This document shows positions 33,586 to 43,216 of a DNA stretch of 64,000 bases, piece after piece. The stretch lies in assembly GCA_018114805.1 (NCBI GenBank), contig CP073042.1, positions 1,736,001-1,800,000 of the forward strand, given 5' to 3'. Both the position numbers and the translations under genes were made by a program. A model generated the notes under the pieces. That model was not told the origin of the DNA. It saw only the letters and a program-made list of their open reading frames with translations, and ran no database searches. Every line of letters begins with the position of its first letter. The first letter of the stretch is position 1. This stretch comes from Candidatus Streptomyces philanthi. Lineage in GTDB: Bacteria > Actinomycetota > Actinomycetes > Streptomycetales > Streptomycetaceae.

Positions 33586-33940
33586 TCATCGTGTGTGCTG
33601 CCTCCGCCAGATGAGACGGGCCGTTTCCACGTAGGCCGCCGCACGCGCCAGATACCTCGCCGGCGGGGGCGTGTCCTTCATCCTCGTGTGCAGCGCGACC
33701 AGCTCTTCGAGTAACACCCTGCCAGCCGGGCTGAGTTGGCACGAGCCCGACAGGGTGGGCAGTATCGCCCCCACCCTGCTCCCGACAGCACGCGTGCTCG
33801 GCCCAGGCCAGGTCGCGCAGTTCCGGGTCGACCGGGGCGAGCGCCACCCGCTGCCAGTAGTCGGCCAGCGCCAGATGGGCGTACGCCCCGTGCAACAGGC
33901 CGTCGCCACCTCGACCGGGCCTCGCACCCACACCGTGCAC
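33586..33940 (-). pseudogene. fxsB: Remnant of FxsB, C-terminal HExxH-type end only
   Basis: Pieces in two frames assemble into the C-terminal end of the FxsB maturase fusion: RGPVEVATA / LLHGAYAHLALADYW, then LAWAEHACCREQ / VGAILPTLSGSCQLSP, RVLLEELVALHTRMKDTPPP and YVETARLIWRRQHTR. In other genomes this end follows a radical SAM/SPASM domain that forms the cyclophane crosslink in the precursor, and a HExxH segment. Here nothing resembling the radical SAM part (no CxxxCxxC) exists between this piece and the precursor gene, so at least ~600 residues have been lost. Two frame changes (near 33810 and 33897) affect even the remnant. Assignment rests on my recognition of the C-terminal signature and on position. 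Confidence 0.6.
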
Positions 33941-34313
33941 GGCCCGCGGCGCACACCGTGCCAGCCCCCGGTCCGTCCCCGGCGTCACCTGCGCCGCGCT
34001 GGGCGGTGCCCCGACTCGGGCGCGCGCGCCGCCCGTTGGCCCGCGCGCGGTGGGCGCCGCCCCCGGCAACGCCCCTGTTGTCCACTACCCCGCGCGGCCG
34101 GGCGGAAAGCATGCCTGGAGGCGACCGGGCGGCACCGCGCGGCGAACGCGCCTGGTCACGGGCGTGCGCCGGAGCACACGGCGGCGCCAGGGAGCGCGGC
34201 CAGGTCCGGCTCGGGCGCCGGTCGCGGCCCGGTGCGCCCGGACGCGCCAAGCGCGCCGGCGCCCGGGTTCGTCGGATGAGTGCGCCGGCCGGGCGCCCCC
34301 GGCACGGCGGCGG
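33941..34313. other. Degenerate stretch between fxsA and the fxsB remnant
   Basis: About 370 bases of high-GC sequence without a recognisable protein in any frame. This is where the radical SAM maturase should lie. It may be the scar of its deletion. Confidence 0.4.
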
Positions 34314-34538
34314 TCAGCAGGAGCTGTTGAACGCCCACAGCATTTCCCGTGGTTGGGCCACCCGGTCACGCAGCTCGCCGAGCACCTCGTCGAGGACGGG
34401 GTGCTCCAGCGTGCGCAGGGTGGCCAGATCGAGGCCAAGAACATCGGGCAACGGCCCCGCCGATCCCTCGGCCCCGGCCCGGCCCGTCGCGCCCGCGTGC
34501 TGTGCGGTCGCCTCGTGTGCAGTGCTGTCCCGGCTCAT
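34314..34538 (-). CDS. fxsA: FxsA: FxSxx-COOH precursor peptide
   Basis: Small peptide of 74 aa, the precursor of a ribosomally made, cyclophane-type peptide. A disordered Ala/Gly leader is followed by the family core LPDVLGLDLATLRTLEHPVL and DEVLGELRDRVAQPREMLWA, and the peptide ends exactly F-N-S-S-C, matching F-x-S-x-x at the carboxy terminus. In characterised relatives the radical SAM enzyme FxsB links the Phe ring to the Ser side chain. A terminal Cys is notable. The ATG at 34538 lies after GGGGAGGGCGAGGCTGAC. It stands between the trypsin/TPR gene upstream and the fxsB remnant downstream, all on the minus strand. The frame is intact, although the maturase next to it is gone. Confidence 0.85.
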   Translation of the reverse strand: MSRDSTAHEATAQHAGATGRAGAEGSAGPLPDVLGLDLATLRTLEHPVLDEVLGELRDRVAQPREMLWAFNSSC

Positions 34539-34624
34539 GTCAGCCTCGCCCTCCCCGCGTCACGGCCCACCGGGCATTCCCCGACGGGTGGTGCTGGAAA
34601 CACCCGCGTCCGCGGCGAGGGCCG

Positions 34625-37600
34625 CTATCGGCCGCGGGCGAGGTCCGCCAGCCGCTCGGCCGTGCGCCGGCCCAGCGCTCCGCCACCGTCCGGGAGCGTG
34701 CGCCACCGCACGAGGGCCGCCTCGTACGCGGTGCGCGCGGCCCGGGGGCGCTGGCCCGTCTCGTAGACGACGCCGCGCCAGTGGTGCGCCATGGCCGCCA
34801 GCCGCGCTGCCTCGGGGTTGCCGGTGGCGCCCTCCGCGCGGGCCGGGCCCCGGTCCGGGTCGGCCGCGCTCGCGGCCTCCGCGGCCCGCCGGTACGCGTC
34901 GGCCGCCTGGTCGAGCCGCTCCGCGCGCCAGGTGTGCCGGTAGGTGCTGCGGTGGGCCTCGCCCAACTGGAGCCAGCAGCGGGTCGTCGGCGCCGTGCGC
35001 GGCGAGCCCGAACAGGTACTCCGCCTCGCGCAGGTCCACCAGGTCCTCGGCCTCGCGGTAGCGGATGGCCAGGGCGCGCCCGAGCATCATCAGCCGCTCC
35101 GGCAACCGGGGGTCGCCGGCCGGGGTCTCCATGCGGCAGTCCCGGAGCACCCGTACCGGCTCGAAGACGTGAGCGTCGCCGCCGGGCCGCTCGGCGCGCT
35201 CGATGAGCACCGTGCCCTATTCGGCGATCAGGTCGCTGTAGCCGGCGCGGTCGCGGGTGAGCAGCCGGCTCGCCTCGGCGAACCGCTCGGCCGCCGCGTC
35301 CAGTTCGGCGACGTCGCCGCGCCCGGCGCCGACCGCCTCGTACCGCCGCACGTACAGCCGCGCGTCACGGGCCAGGACCTCCGCGCGCAGCGGCCGGTCC
35401 GGGGCCAGCGCCAGCGCCTCGGCCACCAGCGCGGCGGCCTGCTCCGGCCCCTCCTCGGCGACCAGCAGCGCGTCCACCGCGTCGAGCGCGGCCCGGGCGA
35501 GCACCTCGGCCGTCGCGCCCTCGGCTTCGAGCCCGGCGCGCCCGAGGTCCAGCGAGGTCGCGGCCTGCCGGGCGTAGGTGCGGGCGCGCTCGCGGTCGGG
35601 GGCCGCGCCGGCCAAGCCGCAGCAGCGCCCGGCCGCGCGCCAGGGACAGCCCGCTGGGCTGTGGCAGGCTGGCCGGCCACGCGTCGGCGAACGCCTCCAG
35701 CATGCCGACGCTCTCTTCGAGCAGTCCGTTGTCACCGCCCAGTCGCCACTGCTCCTCCAGGACGCGCACCCGGTCCAGCGTGACCGCCAGCGCTTCGCCG
35801 GGGGCGAGCCCGACCGTCGCGCACACCGCGGTGAACTCGCGGTCCGCGCGGCGCAGCAGGTCGAGCGCCGCCCGCGGGTCGCCGGCCGCGCCACGGTCGC
35901 CGGCGGCGGCGTGCAGCACCCGGGCCAGCACCGTGCAGGCGCGCACCGAGCCCGAGTAGGAGGCGGTGGTCTGCGCGGCGTCCTGTGCCTCGCGCAGCAG
36001 GTCGGCGCCGCCGCGCAGCCGCCACAGGCGCAGCAGGTCCTGCGCGAGGTCGCTCCACAGCTCGGGGTCGACGCCCTGGGCGAGGGCGCGCTGTTGGGCC
36101 GCGGCGCGGCGCAGCAACTGGACGGCGTCCACCAGGCTCTGCACCAGGCCGTCGGCCTCGAAGCGTTCGATGAGCAGCGCCGCCCGGCGCACCGCCAGCG
36201 AGCGGGGCGCCTCCTCGCGGGCGAGCGAGACGCACTGGGCCGGGGTGTCCGGCATGAAGCGCTCCAGGATGCGCGCGGCGACCTCGGCGAAGGGCTGCGC
36301 CGGCCGGGCCGGGCCCGCGCCGGCCGCGTCGTCGGGTGCGGCGGGCGCGGCCCCCGGCGCCTGGCCGCCGACGGAGAGCTGGGCGATGGCGAGGGCGGGG
36401 AAGTTGGGCCCGCCCTTGCCGAACCGCTGTTCCACGTATTCCGAGTAGTGCTTGAGCACGAGCAGTGCCTCGTCCCGACCGAGGGAGGCGAGGAGTTCGT
36501 CGTGCACGCCTTCGGCGAACTCGTACCAGCGCCCGTCGCCGCCCGGCTCCCTCTCGCGGCGCCGCAGCAGCCCGCCGAGCAGCACCTCGGAGAGTTCGGC
36601 GGGGCCGGAGTCAGGCAGCATCGTGCGCTGGACGAGTTGCATGACGGGCAGGAACAGCGGGGCGGCGGCCAGGTAGACGGCGAGTTGGCCGGCGCCGGGT
36701 GACGCGGTGGCCCGGAACCGGCTGACGAGCTGGGTCGGCGACAGCGGCCCGCAGGGCCTGGCCGGCGCGGCGGCCGCCTGGTCGGCCCGCACCCAGCCGA
36801 CGGCGGCCTCCACGGGGCCGGCCCCGGTGCCGGTCAGCAGCCGGGCCCAGGCGCCGAGCGCGGGCGGCGCCGGGAGCAGTACGGGCACCGGCGCGGCGCC
36901 CGCCCGCCGCTGCTCCTCGCGGCCCGGGCCATAGCCGGCGGCTCCGGCGTCGGGGAGGAAGTGCAGCGGCGCCGAGGACGTCGGGCCCTGGCCGCGGACC
37001 AGGGCGCCGAAGGAGGCGGGCAGCCGGGTGCGGGCCCACAGGCGCTGGGGCAGGGGTTGCAGGACCGCCACCGGGGCGTGCCGCAGCAGCAGGTACGCCA
37101 GCCGGTGGGCGGCGCCGCTGCGCCACAGCGGGCCCGCGCAGTCGCTAACCAGGACGGTGACCAGGCGCCCGGTCGGGTCGGTGAGCTGGTCGGCGGAGCG
37201 CAGCGGGGCCACGCCCGGGTAGAAGTGGCGGCTGACGGCGGGCGTGCCGTCGGGCCCGTCGTGCAGGTACTGCACCGCGACGTCCCGGAAGGCGCCCAAC
37301 TGGCTCAATACCTTCTGGAGTTCGCGCAGCAGCCGCTGCCACACGTACATGGACGACGAGGCGTCCATGAGGAGTTGGACGACGGAGATCGCCAGTCCGC
37401 CGTCGCGGCCGTTACCGAGCCTGGCCTTGAGCACGCCGATGACCTCGCCCCGGTCGAGGTCCACCAGCGGGCCGCCGGAGCAGCCTTCGGGGATCTCGTC
37501 CTCGTTGCCGAGCTTGAGCCTGCCGTCGGTGCACAGCTCGCCCCGGATGGTGCAGCGCCCGCTGATGTCCTCGATCTCGCCGTCCTCCTCAGTGCAGCCG

Positions 37601-38011
37601 AAGAAGGCGACTTACTTGCGGGTGAAGACCTTCGCTGTGCGCTCGGAGAGCCAGACGCAGCCGTGCGGCGCCGGCTCCAGCATGCGGATCAGGGCCAGGT
37701 CGGGCGCGGGCCACAGGCCGCCGGCCGGGTTCGTCTCCGGCTGCGCCCACTCGACGAAGCCGGGCACGGTGCGCCCGCCGAAGCTCAGCCCCACCTCGCG
37801 CCCGCCTCCCCTCCCGCGCATGGCCACGTGGGCGCAGGTGAGCACCCAGTTTCGGGGCGATGAAGAAGCCGCTGCCCCAGGGCCGCGGAGCGGGCCCGTC
37901 CGGGGCATAGCCGGGGCCCGGCGCGTGGATGCGTACCGTCGCCGCGGCGATGAGGGGGTCCAGGGTCTCGAAGGGGTCCACGTCGGCGTCGTGTGCGCCC
38001 CCGGTGCTCAC
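34625..38011 (-). pseudogene. Trypsin-like protease - vWA-like (SAV_2336) - TPR protein, five lesions
   Basis: Large signalling protein. The N-terminal trypsin-like domain has the catalytic His in NWVLTCAHVA, Asp in APDLALIRML and Ser in IPEGCSGGPLV. Next is a vWA-like domain with the metal-site motif MDASSSMYVWQ and the SAV_2336-type segment VTVLVSDCAGPLWRSG. After that come TPR-like helices to RTAERLADLARGR. Lesions: one extra A near 37855 (FFIAP / NWVLT), TAA at 37612-37614, frame changes near 35610 and 34990, and TAG at 35217-35219. The junction GLAISVVQL / LMDASSS is abrupt, suggesting lost linker sequence. GTG 38011 overlaps the stop of the CU044_2847 gene. Such protease-TPR proteins accompany FxSxx loci and conflict systems; the protease target is unknown. 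Confidence 0.75.
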
Positions 38012-38376
38012 CCTCCCGCCCCACCCGAGCCGAGGTGGGCCGGCGGCCCGCCCTCCCACGTCAGGGACACGGTGATCGCCCTCTTGGCCTCGCCGTCCGC
38101 GAGCAGCCCCACGACCTTGCCGGCACGGCCGGTGGGTTCGATGCCGAAGGACGCCGTGACCTGGTCGGGCCGCGCCTCGCGCAACGCGTCGGCGAGCGAC
38201 CGCGAGACGCCGGTGATCAGCGCGTCCAGGCTCTCCATCCGCGCCATCACCCGGTCGGCGATCCCGGTGTCCGCGTAACTTCCCCGTGCGCCGCCCGTCA
38301 GCTCCTCCGCGCCCGAGACGCGCGCCCATACCGGTGTGCCATCCGGTAGCTCGACACGGGTGATGCCTTCGCTCAT
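38008..38376 (-). CDS. CU044_2847-family protein
   Basis: 122-aa protein of the CU044_2847 family, small beta-sandwich-like proteins of unknown function that almost always sit immediately upstream of trypsin-like or effector-associated proteins in actinobacteria. Recognisable are ITRVELPDGTPVWARV, SLADALREARPDQVTASFGI and AITVSLTWEGG. Its TGA overlaps the GTG of the protease gene (GTGA), so both are made together, probably in equal amounts; a role as regulator or partner of that protease is inferred. The frame is intact. The ATG at 38376 follows GGGGAG at 10-15 bases. It is the first gene of the minus-strand fxs operon. Confidence 0.8.
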   Translation of the reverse strand: MSEGITRVELPDGTPVWARVSGAEELTGGARGSYADTGIADRVMARMESLDALITGVSRSLADALREARPDQVTASFGIEPTGRAGKVVGLLADGEAKRAITVSLTWEGGPPAHLGSGGAGG

Positions 38377-38511
38377 GTCGCCCCCGCTCCCCAGCTGTTG
38401 GAAAAGGCTAGCCGGCTGGTGGGTGCGGCACGAGGGGCCGGACGCACGGCATCCGGACGGGGGGCGGGCCCGGCCCCGGCGGGCGCCGGCGCAAGCCGGG
38501 CGCGGGGGCGG

Positions 38512-38582
38512 AGCGGGGGCGGGGGCAGAGCGGGGGCGGGGGCAGAGCGGGGGGGGGTAGAGCGGGGGGGGGAGAGCGGAGC
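38512..38582. repeat. G-rich tandem repeat (17-bp unit)
   Basis: Two exact copies of the 17-base unit AGCGGGGGCGGGGGCAG are followed by two degenerate copies in which G-runs reach eight or more. It lies in the intergenic region (38377-38834) between the fxs operon and DUF6104, outside any gene I can support. The G-runs could form a quadruplex and are prone to length errors. Confidence 0.7.
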
Positions 38583-38834
38583 AGGGGCGGCCGGGCGGGG
38601 GCCACGGTAGTCGCCGCGTCCGGGCCGGCCGGGGCGGGGGCGGCTGGCCGGCAGGCGGGTGGCGCCGGGCGGGCAGGGAGGCCAGGGAGACCGGGGGCGA
38701 GGGCTGGGCCCCGGGGCGGTGCGGGGCCCCGGGGGCGGTGCGGGGCAGCGCCTATCCTGGAGGGTGACGGTCGGACCCGTACCGGCGGGGTCGACCGGGT
38801 CCCATCGCCCCTCTCGTCTCTTGCGGAGCACGCC

Positions 38835-39014
38835 TTGTACTTCACCGACCGCGGCATCGAGGAACTGGAGAAGCGGCGCGGCGAGGAGGAGGTCACCTTC
38901 GAGTGGCTCGCCGAGCGGCTGCGCGAGTTCGTCGACCTCAACCCGGACTTCGAGATCCCGGTGGAGCGGCTGGCGACCTGGTTGGCCCGGCTGGACGACG
39001 AGGACGACGAGTAG
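38835..39014 (+). CDS. DUF6104 family protein (59 aa)
   Basis: Short conserved Streptomyces protein, YFTDRGIEELEKRRGEEE ... FVDLNPDFEIPVERLATWLA ... RLDDEDDE, acidic and helical, nearly invariant among streptomycetes; function unknown. It starts at TTG 38835, supported by GGAG 7 bases upstream and by the conserved N-terminus, and stops at TAG 39014. It is too small for many gene callers and is easily missed because of the TTG. The frame is intact. It belongs to the conserved backbone interrupted by the fxs locus. Confidence 0.88.
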   Translation: MYFTDRGIEELEKRRGEEEVTFEWLAERLREFVDLNPDFEIPVERLATWLARLDDEDDE

Positions 39015-39299
39015 CCCCCGGCCCCTGCTCCGTCGACGCGGGTGGTCGACCGGCCGGGGAGAGGTGGCTGGCGAGCCGCCGCGTACGCCTCGTAGGGCGC
39101 CGACGTACGCCCCGCGCGGCGCAGATCACCCCCCGGCGAGGCCCTGACGTCACCGCGGTCACGCCCGTCACGAAATTCGAACATCTCCCGCACAACCTTT
39201 CGACCCCCTCGGCCCGTCTTGGATGCGGGGCGCACGCCGGTGCGCCGATGAGACGCCGTGGGCGACGGCCAGCGCGCCGCCGCCAGTGGGGAGACCGCA

Positions 39300-40239
39300 A
39301 TGCCGCACGACCGAATACGCCGTACGTCCCGCACGTCCGTTCCGGCCCTGGGTGCCCTCGCGGCGGCGCTGGCCGCGGGCGTGCTCGTACCGCCGGCCAC
39401 CGGCGCCGGGCCGTCCGCCGCCGCCGCGCCGAAGACCGTGTGCACCTCGAAGAAGGCGGGGCTCGCCGCCAAGCTGGCCAAGGACGTCGACGCGGCGCTG
39501 AAGGGCCGGCGCACGACGGCCGCGGTGGCGGTGAGCGACCCGAGCACGGGCACGGTCTGCACGCTGCGCGCCGACCAGAAGTACGACTCGGCCAGCGTGG
39601 TGAAGGTGACCGTGCTCAGCACCCTCATGTGGGACGCACAGAAGTCCAAGCGCTCGCTCACGCAGCGCGAGACCAAGCTCGCCACCGGCCATGATCACCA
39701 AGTCGGACAACGACGCCACCACCGCGCTGTGGAAGCAGCTCGGCGTGACCCGGGTGAAGAACTTCCTGCGCGCGGCCGGCATGGCCAAGACGGTGCCGGG
39801 CAGCGGCGGCTACTGGGGGCTCACCCAGATCACGGCGCGCGACGAGCAGCGGCTGCTGCACCTGGTCATGACCAAGAACACCGTGCTCACCGACGCCTCG
39901 CGGGCCTACGTCCGCAAGCTGATGAACCAGGTGGTCGCCGGGCAGCGCTGGGGCACCCCCACGGGCGCGCCGAGCGGTACCAAGATCCACGTGAAGAACG
40001 GCTGGCTCTCCCCACGCCCCCACGCCACGCACGGCTGGCGGGTGCACAGCATCGGCGCGTTCAGCAAGGACTACACGATCACCGTCCTCAGCCACGACAA
40101 CCGCACCATGCAGGACGGCGTGAACACCATTCAGGCGGTGGCCAAGGCCGTCCACAAGGACCTGCGTCCGAGCACGGCGGGCGCGCGGTACGCGCCGACC
40201 CTCGCCCCGCAGGAGACCATCCCGCTGGTGCAGCGCTAA
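39300..40239 (+). pseudogene. Secreted serine hydrolase of the class A beta-lactamase fold, one frameshift
   Basis: Exported protein with a signal peptide (RRTSRTSVPALGALAAALAAGVLVPP) and the three active-site elements of class A beta-lactamases/penicillin-recognising hydrolases: SVVK in YDSASVVKVTVLS, the SDN triad in MITKSDNDATTAL, and KNG in KIHVKNGW in place of KTG. One inserted G near 39688 (RETKLAT / AMITKSDN) separates the first motif from the others. Length after correction is 313 codons. KNG and the divergent surroundings suggest a housekeeping hydrolase, not a true resistance enzyme. ATG 39300 follows GGGGAG. Downstream sequence is convergent with the hypothetical gene at 40310. Confidence 0.82.
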
Positions 40240-40309
40240 CAGGCGCGAAGCCTGCCGCACGCCCCCGACCGGGCAGGCCCCGGCCCGGCCGGCGCGCACC
40301 CGCGCGGCA

Positions 40310-41322
40310 CTACCCGCTGCGCACCCCGCCCCGTGCCAGGCCGGCCGCGCCGTCCGCCGTCAGCAGCGCGCCCAGCAGTGCCCAGCCCGGACGGCGCCGG
40401 CGCAGGCCCCAGGCCGCGAGCGGGAGGCCGACGGCGAGTTGGGCCGCGCACACCGCGCCGACCCGCCGGCCGCGCGGCCAGGACCCGCGGGCCCCACCGT
40501 CCAGGTTGTACAACTCGGCCCGTACGGCGTCCCGCCAGCCGCGCCAGACCAGGGTCTCGGCGCCCGAACCCCGCCTGCGCGGCGGCGCGCAGCCGGGGTT
40601 CGGGCGCCCCGGGGGTGAGCCCGGGCGGGAGCCGCAGGCCCGCGCGGGAGACCACCGCGACGAGCCCGATCAGCCGCCGCGTGGCCGCCGCGACGGGCTC
40701 CTCGTCCGCCCCGGCGTGCGCCGTGTCGGCCGCCGTGGGGTGCGGGCCGGCGTGCGCCGGCGCCGACCCGGTCAGCTCGTCCATGGCGGCGCCGTCCAGG
40801 ACCGGGTCGAGGCCGAGCCGGAAGACCAGGGCGCGGGCGGCCTCGGCGTCGCCGGTCGGGGCCCCGTCGACCGGCCAGACGAAGGTCAGCGGGCGCCGGA
40901 AGCCGGACACGACCGTGAACCCGGCCCCCTCAGCGCCCCACCACACCCCGATCACCGGCCAGGGCTCGCCGGCGGCGACCGTGCGGGCCAGGTCGGCGAG
41001 GTCGGTCGAGTCCGCGACCACCGGCCGCAGAGACGACGGCCCGCCCGGCCCGGCTGAGCGCGGCGACCCCGGGCCCCACCCGCGGCCGGGTCCGCGCCGA
41101 GGCCGGGTCGGCCCGCGCCGCGCCCGGCGCGGCGGTCGGCCCGTCGGGCTCGGCGGGCAGCAGCCCGCTCCAGCCCGCACCGGCCGGGGCCAGCAGCAGC
41201 GGCGCCGGCAGGAGGCTGGCCGACGGGCGTACGTCGTCGGGGTCGGCCCGGCACAGCAGCAGCGCGCCGCTGACGGGCCGGGGGCGCGGTACGCCGGGGC
41301 GAGGGGCAGAGGAATCAGGCAT
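40310..41322 (-). pseudogene. Hypothetical actinobacterial protein with C-terminal membrane helices, frameshifted
   Basis: Unknown-function protein conserved in Streptomyces. The N-terminus (PDSSAPRPG, GALLLCRADPDDV) is in one frame to about 41150; the middle (VIGVWWGAEGAGFTVVSGFR, LVFRLGLDPVLDG, LIGLVAVVSRAGLRLPPGL) is in a second; the end (LVWRGWRDAVRAELYNLDG, AAQLAVGLPLAAWGLRRR, LLGALLTADGAAGLARGGV) is in a third, with two helices that look membrane-embedded. Frame changes near 41150 and 40575. ATG 41322 is preferred over 41346 because relatives start MPDSS. No catalytic motif is evident. Confidence 0.6.
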
Positions 41323-41366
41323 GTTCACCACGCTATGATGATTCATCCAGAAACAGGCTACTCGCC

Positions 41367-41482
41367 CGCATATACCCCGGAATCAACAGATTCCTCCCCA
41401 GGAAAGCTCCTGCCGTCTTGTGCCCCGGACTCCCGAGTCAAGCCCGATATACCCGCATGCGTTACGCCCGATATGCCCGCAC
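41367..41482. repeat. Short GCCCGATAT direct repeats in an AT-richer gap
   Basis: The element GCCCGATATACCCGCA at 41441-41456 recurs as GCCCGATATGCCCGCA at 41465-41480 (24 bases apart, one mismatch), and a related GCCCGCATATACCCC is at 41373-41387. It lies between two minus-strand genes, around the end of the TetR gene and before the hypothetical gene. It may be a binding site or only local duplication. Confidence 0.4.
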
Positions 41483-41497
41483 GAAGAGCTCCGCCGC

Positions 41498-42176
41498 CTA
41501 GTCGCACAGCGTCGCCGGCTCCTCCTCGGCCAGCGGCTGGGTCCCGTACATCGAGGCGTGCAGTCCGCGCTGCAGCAGCAGGGCCACCGGTTATCGCGCG
41601 GCGCCGCTCGGATCGGGGACGGCCAGCTCGCCGGCCTCGGTGCGCCGCCGCAAGAGGTCGGCACCCGCGCTGACGAGCGACTCCGGCTCGCCGTGCGCGC
41701 AGGCCGGCCGCAGCGACGGGTAGCGCCCGGCCTCGGCGATGATCAGCCGGCGCAGCGCGGAGGCCCGCTCGTCGAGCAGCACGGCCCGCACCTGCCGGCC
41801 GTAGGCGGTGAGCGCGGCACGGGCGGGCCCGCCCCGGGCGCCGGCGGCCCCTCGCCACCGGGCGACCCACACGGCGGCTCGACCCCGGTGAGCGCCCCGG
41901 CTTCCGCCCCGGCGGGCGCCGTCGGTGACGGGGGCCGCGAACCGGGTGGCCACCCGGTCGCGCTCGACCTCGACCGCCGCAAGGAACAGTCGCTCCTTGC
42001 CGTCGAAGTGGTTGTAGATGGTCTGTTTGGAGACGCCCGCCTCCCCCGCGATGGCGTCCACGCTCGCGCGGTCGTACCCCGCGCGCAGGAAGATCGCCAC
42101 CGCCGCCTGGAGGATGGCCTTCCGCTTGGCCGCCAGCCGACTGGCCGCCCGACCGCGCCACCTCGGCGTTCCTCAC
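41498..42176 (-). pseudogene. TetR-family regulator with frameshift and in-frame stops
   Basis: TetR regulator divergent from a nitroreductase. The HTH is clear: RLAAKRKAILQAAVAIFLRA, then DRASVDAIAGEAGVSKQTIY and NHFDGKERLFLAA. The C-terminal region (LIIAEAGRYPSLRPACAHG) is typical. One extra base near 42160 precedes the HTH if GTG 42176 is the start. TAA at 41591-41593 (DPSGAAR / PVALLLQRGLHAS) and TAG at 41498-41500 (PATLCD / AAELFVRAYR) interrupt the C-terminal domain; the second could be the natural end. It probably controls the nitroreductase across the 355-base divergent gap 42177-42531, where I see no gene and no convincing palindrome. Confidence 0.68.
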
Positions 42177-42531
42177 GCGGCCCGTGCACCCGTTGCGCGC
42201 TCACGCCCCGTCCTCCCCGTCTGGGCGGGCGCCCTCGACCCCCCGCCCGTACGTCGTCGTGTACCGGAGCCCGCCACGCGACCACCCGGGGCGCACGCCC
42301 GCGCGCCCCGGTCGCGCGGCGCCCGCGACCCCCGAACACGCACGCGCCGACCGTGCGTGACCGGCCTTGCCCTCGTGTGACAGCCGACTCTAGCCTTCAC
42401 TCCGAGCGCGAACTAGACAGCGCAGTCCATGAAATGCGTGCCGGTCTCCCGAACGCCCTCGGGCACCCGCTGGCCTCCTTCCCGCTCCCCGACTCCTCCC
42501 CTCCCGTTCGCCACCGTCAGGAGACGCCTCC

Positions 42532-43152
42532 ATGACCGCACCGGTACACAGCGACGTCAGCACGCACCTCACGCTGGGCCAGGAGGCCCAGGACCAGTTG
42601 TTCCGGGCCGCCCGCACCGCGAACACCTTCACCGACGAGCCGGTCACCGACGAACAGGTCGCCGCCATCTACGAGTTGGTCAAGTACGGCCCGACGTCGA
42701 TGAACCAGCAGCCGCTGCGCGTGGTCCTGGTCCGCTCGGCCGAGGCGCGGGAGCGGCTGGTGCCGCACATGTCCCGTGGCAACCGGGCGAAGACCTCCAC
42801 GGCGCCGCTGGTGGCGGTACTCGCGGCCGACCTCGACTTCCACAAGGAGCTGCCCCGCCTGGTACCGACCGTGGACAACCCGCAGAAGATCTTCGCCGAC
42901 CCGGCCGTCCGGGCCGCCTCCGCGCGCTTCAACGCAGGTCTGCAGATCGGCTACTTCATCCTCGGCGTGCGGGCCGCCGGGCTGGCCGCGGGGCCGATGT
43001 CGGGCTTCGACCCGGAGGGCGTCACCGCGGAGTTCTTCCTCGACGGCCGGCACCAGGCGCTGCTCGTGGTCAACATCGGCCGCCCCGGCCCCGACGCCTG
43101 GCGGGACCGGCTCCCTCGGCTGGCGTACGACGAGGTCGTGCGCGCCGTCTGA
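42532..43152 (+). CDS. Nitroreductase-family protein (RutE/malonic-semialdehyde-reductase type)
   Basis: FMN-dependent nitroreductase-fold enzyme of 206 aa, using NAD(P)H. Features: the FMN-contact arginine region in RAARTANTFTDEPVTDEQ, KYGPTSMNQQPLRVVLV (the conserved N-x-Q-P-x-R loop), and the C-terminal HQALLVVNIGRPG. The closest familiar group is RutE (malonic semialdehyde reductase) and related oxidoreductases; the substrate here is unknown. AGGAG lies 8 bases before ATG 42532. It is divergent from the TetR gene and convergent with the SnoaL-type gene. The frame is intact. Confidence 0.9.
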   Translation: MTAPVHSDVSTHLTLGQEAQDQLFRAARTANTFTDEPVTDEQVAAIYELVKYGPTSMNQQPLRVVLVRSAEARERLVPHMSRGNRAKTSTAPLVAVLAADLDFHKELPRLVPTVDNPQKIFADPAVRAASARFNAGLQIGYFILGVRAAGLAAGPMSGFDPEGVTAEFFLDGRHQALLVVNIGRPGPDAWRDRLPRLAYDEVVRAV

Positions 43153-43216
43153 GGGCGGGGCCGCGTGGGTCCGGTGGCCGTGGCGGCCGGTTCACCCGTC
43201 CGCCACGGCCACCGGC

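Noticed and set aside
42177..42531. GAC-N6-GTC dyad in the TetR-nitroreductase gap
   Set aside because: Only three base pairs per arm; not distinguishable from background.
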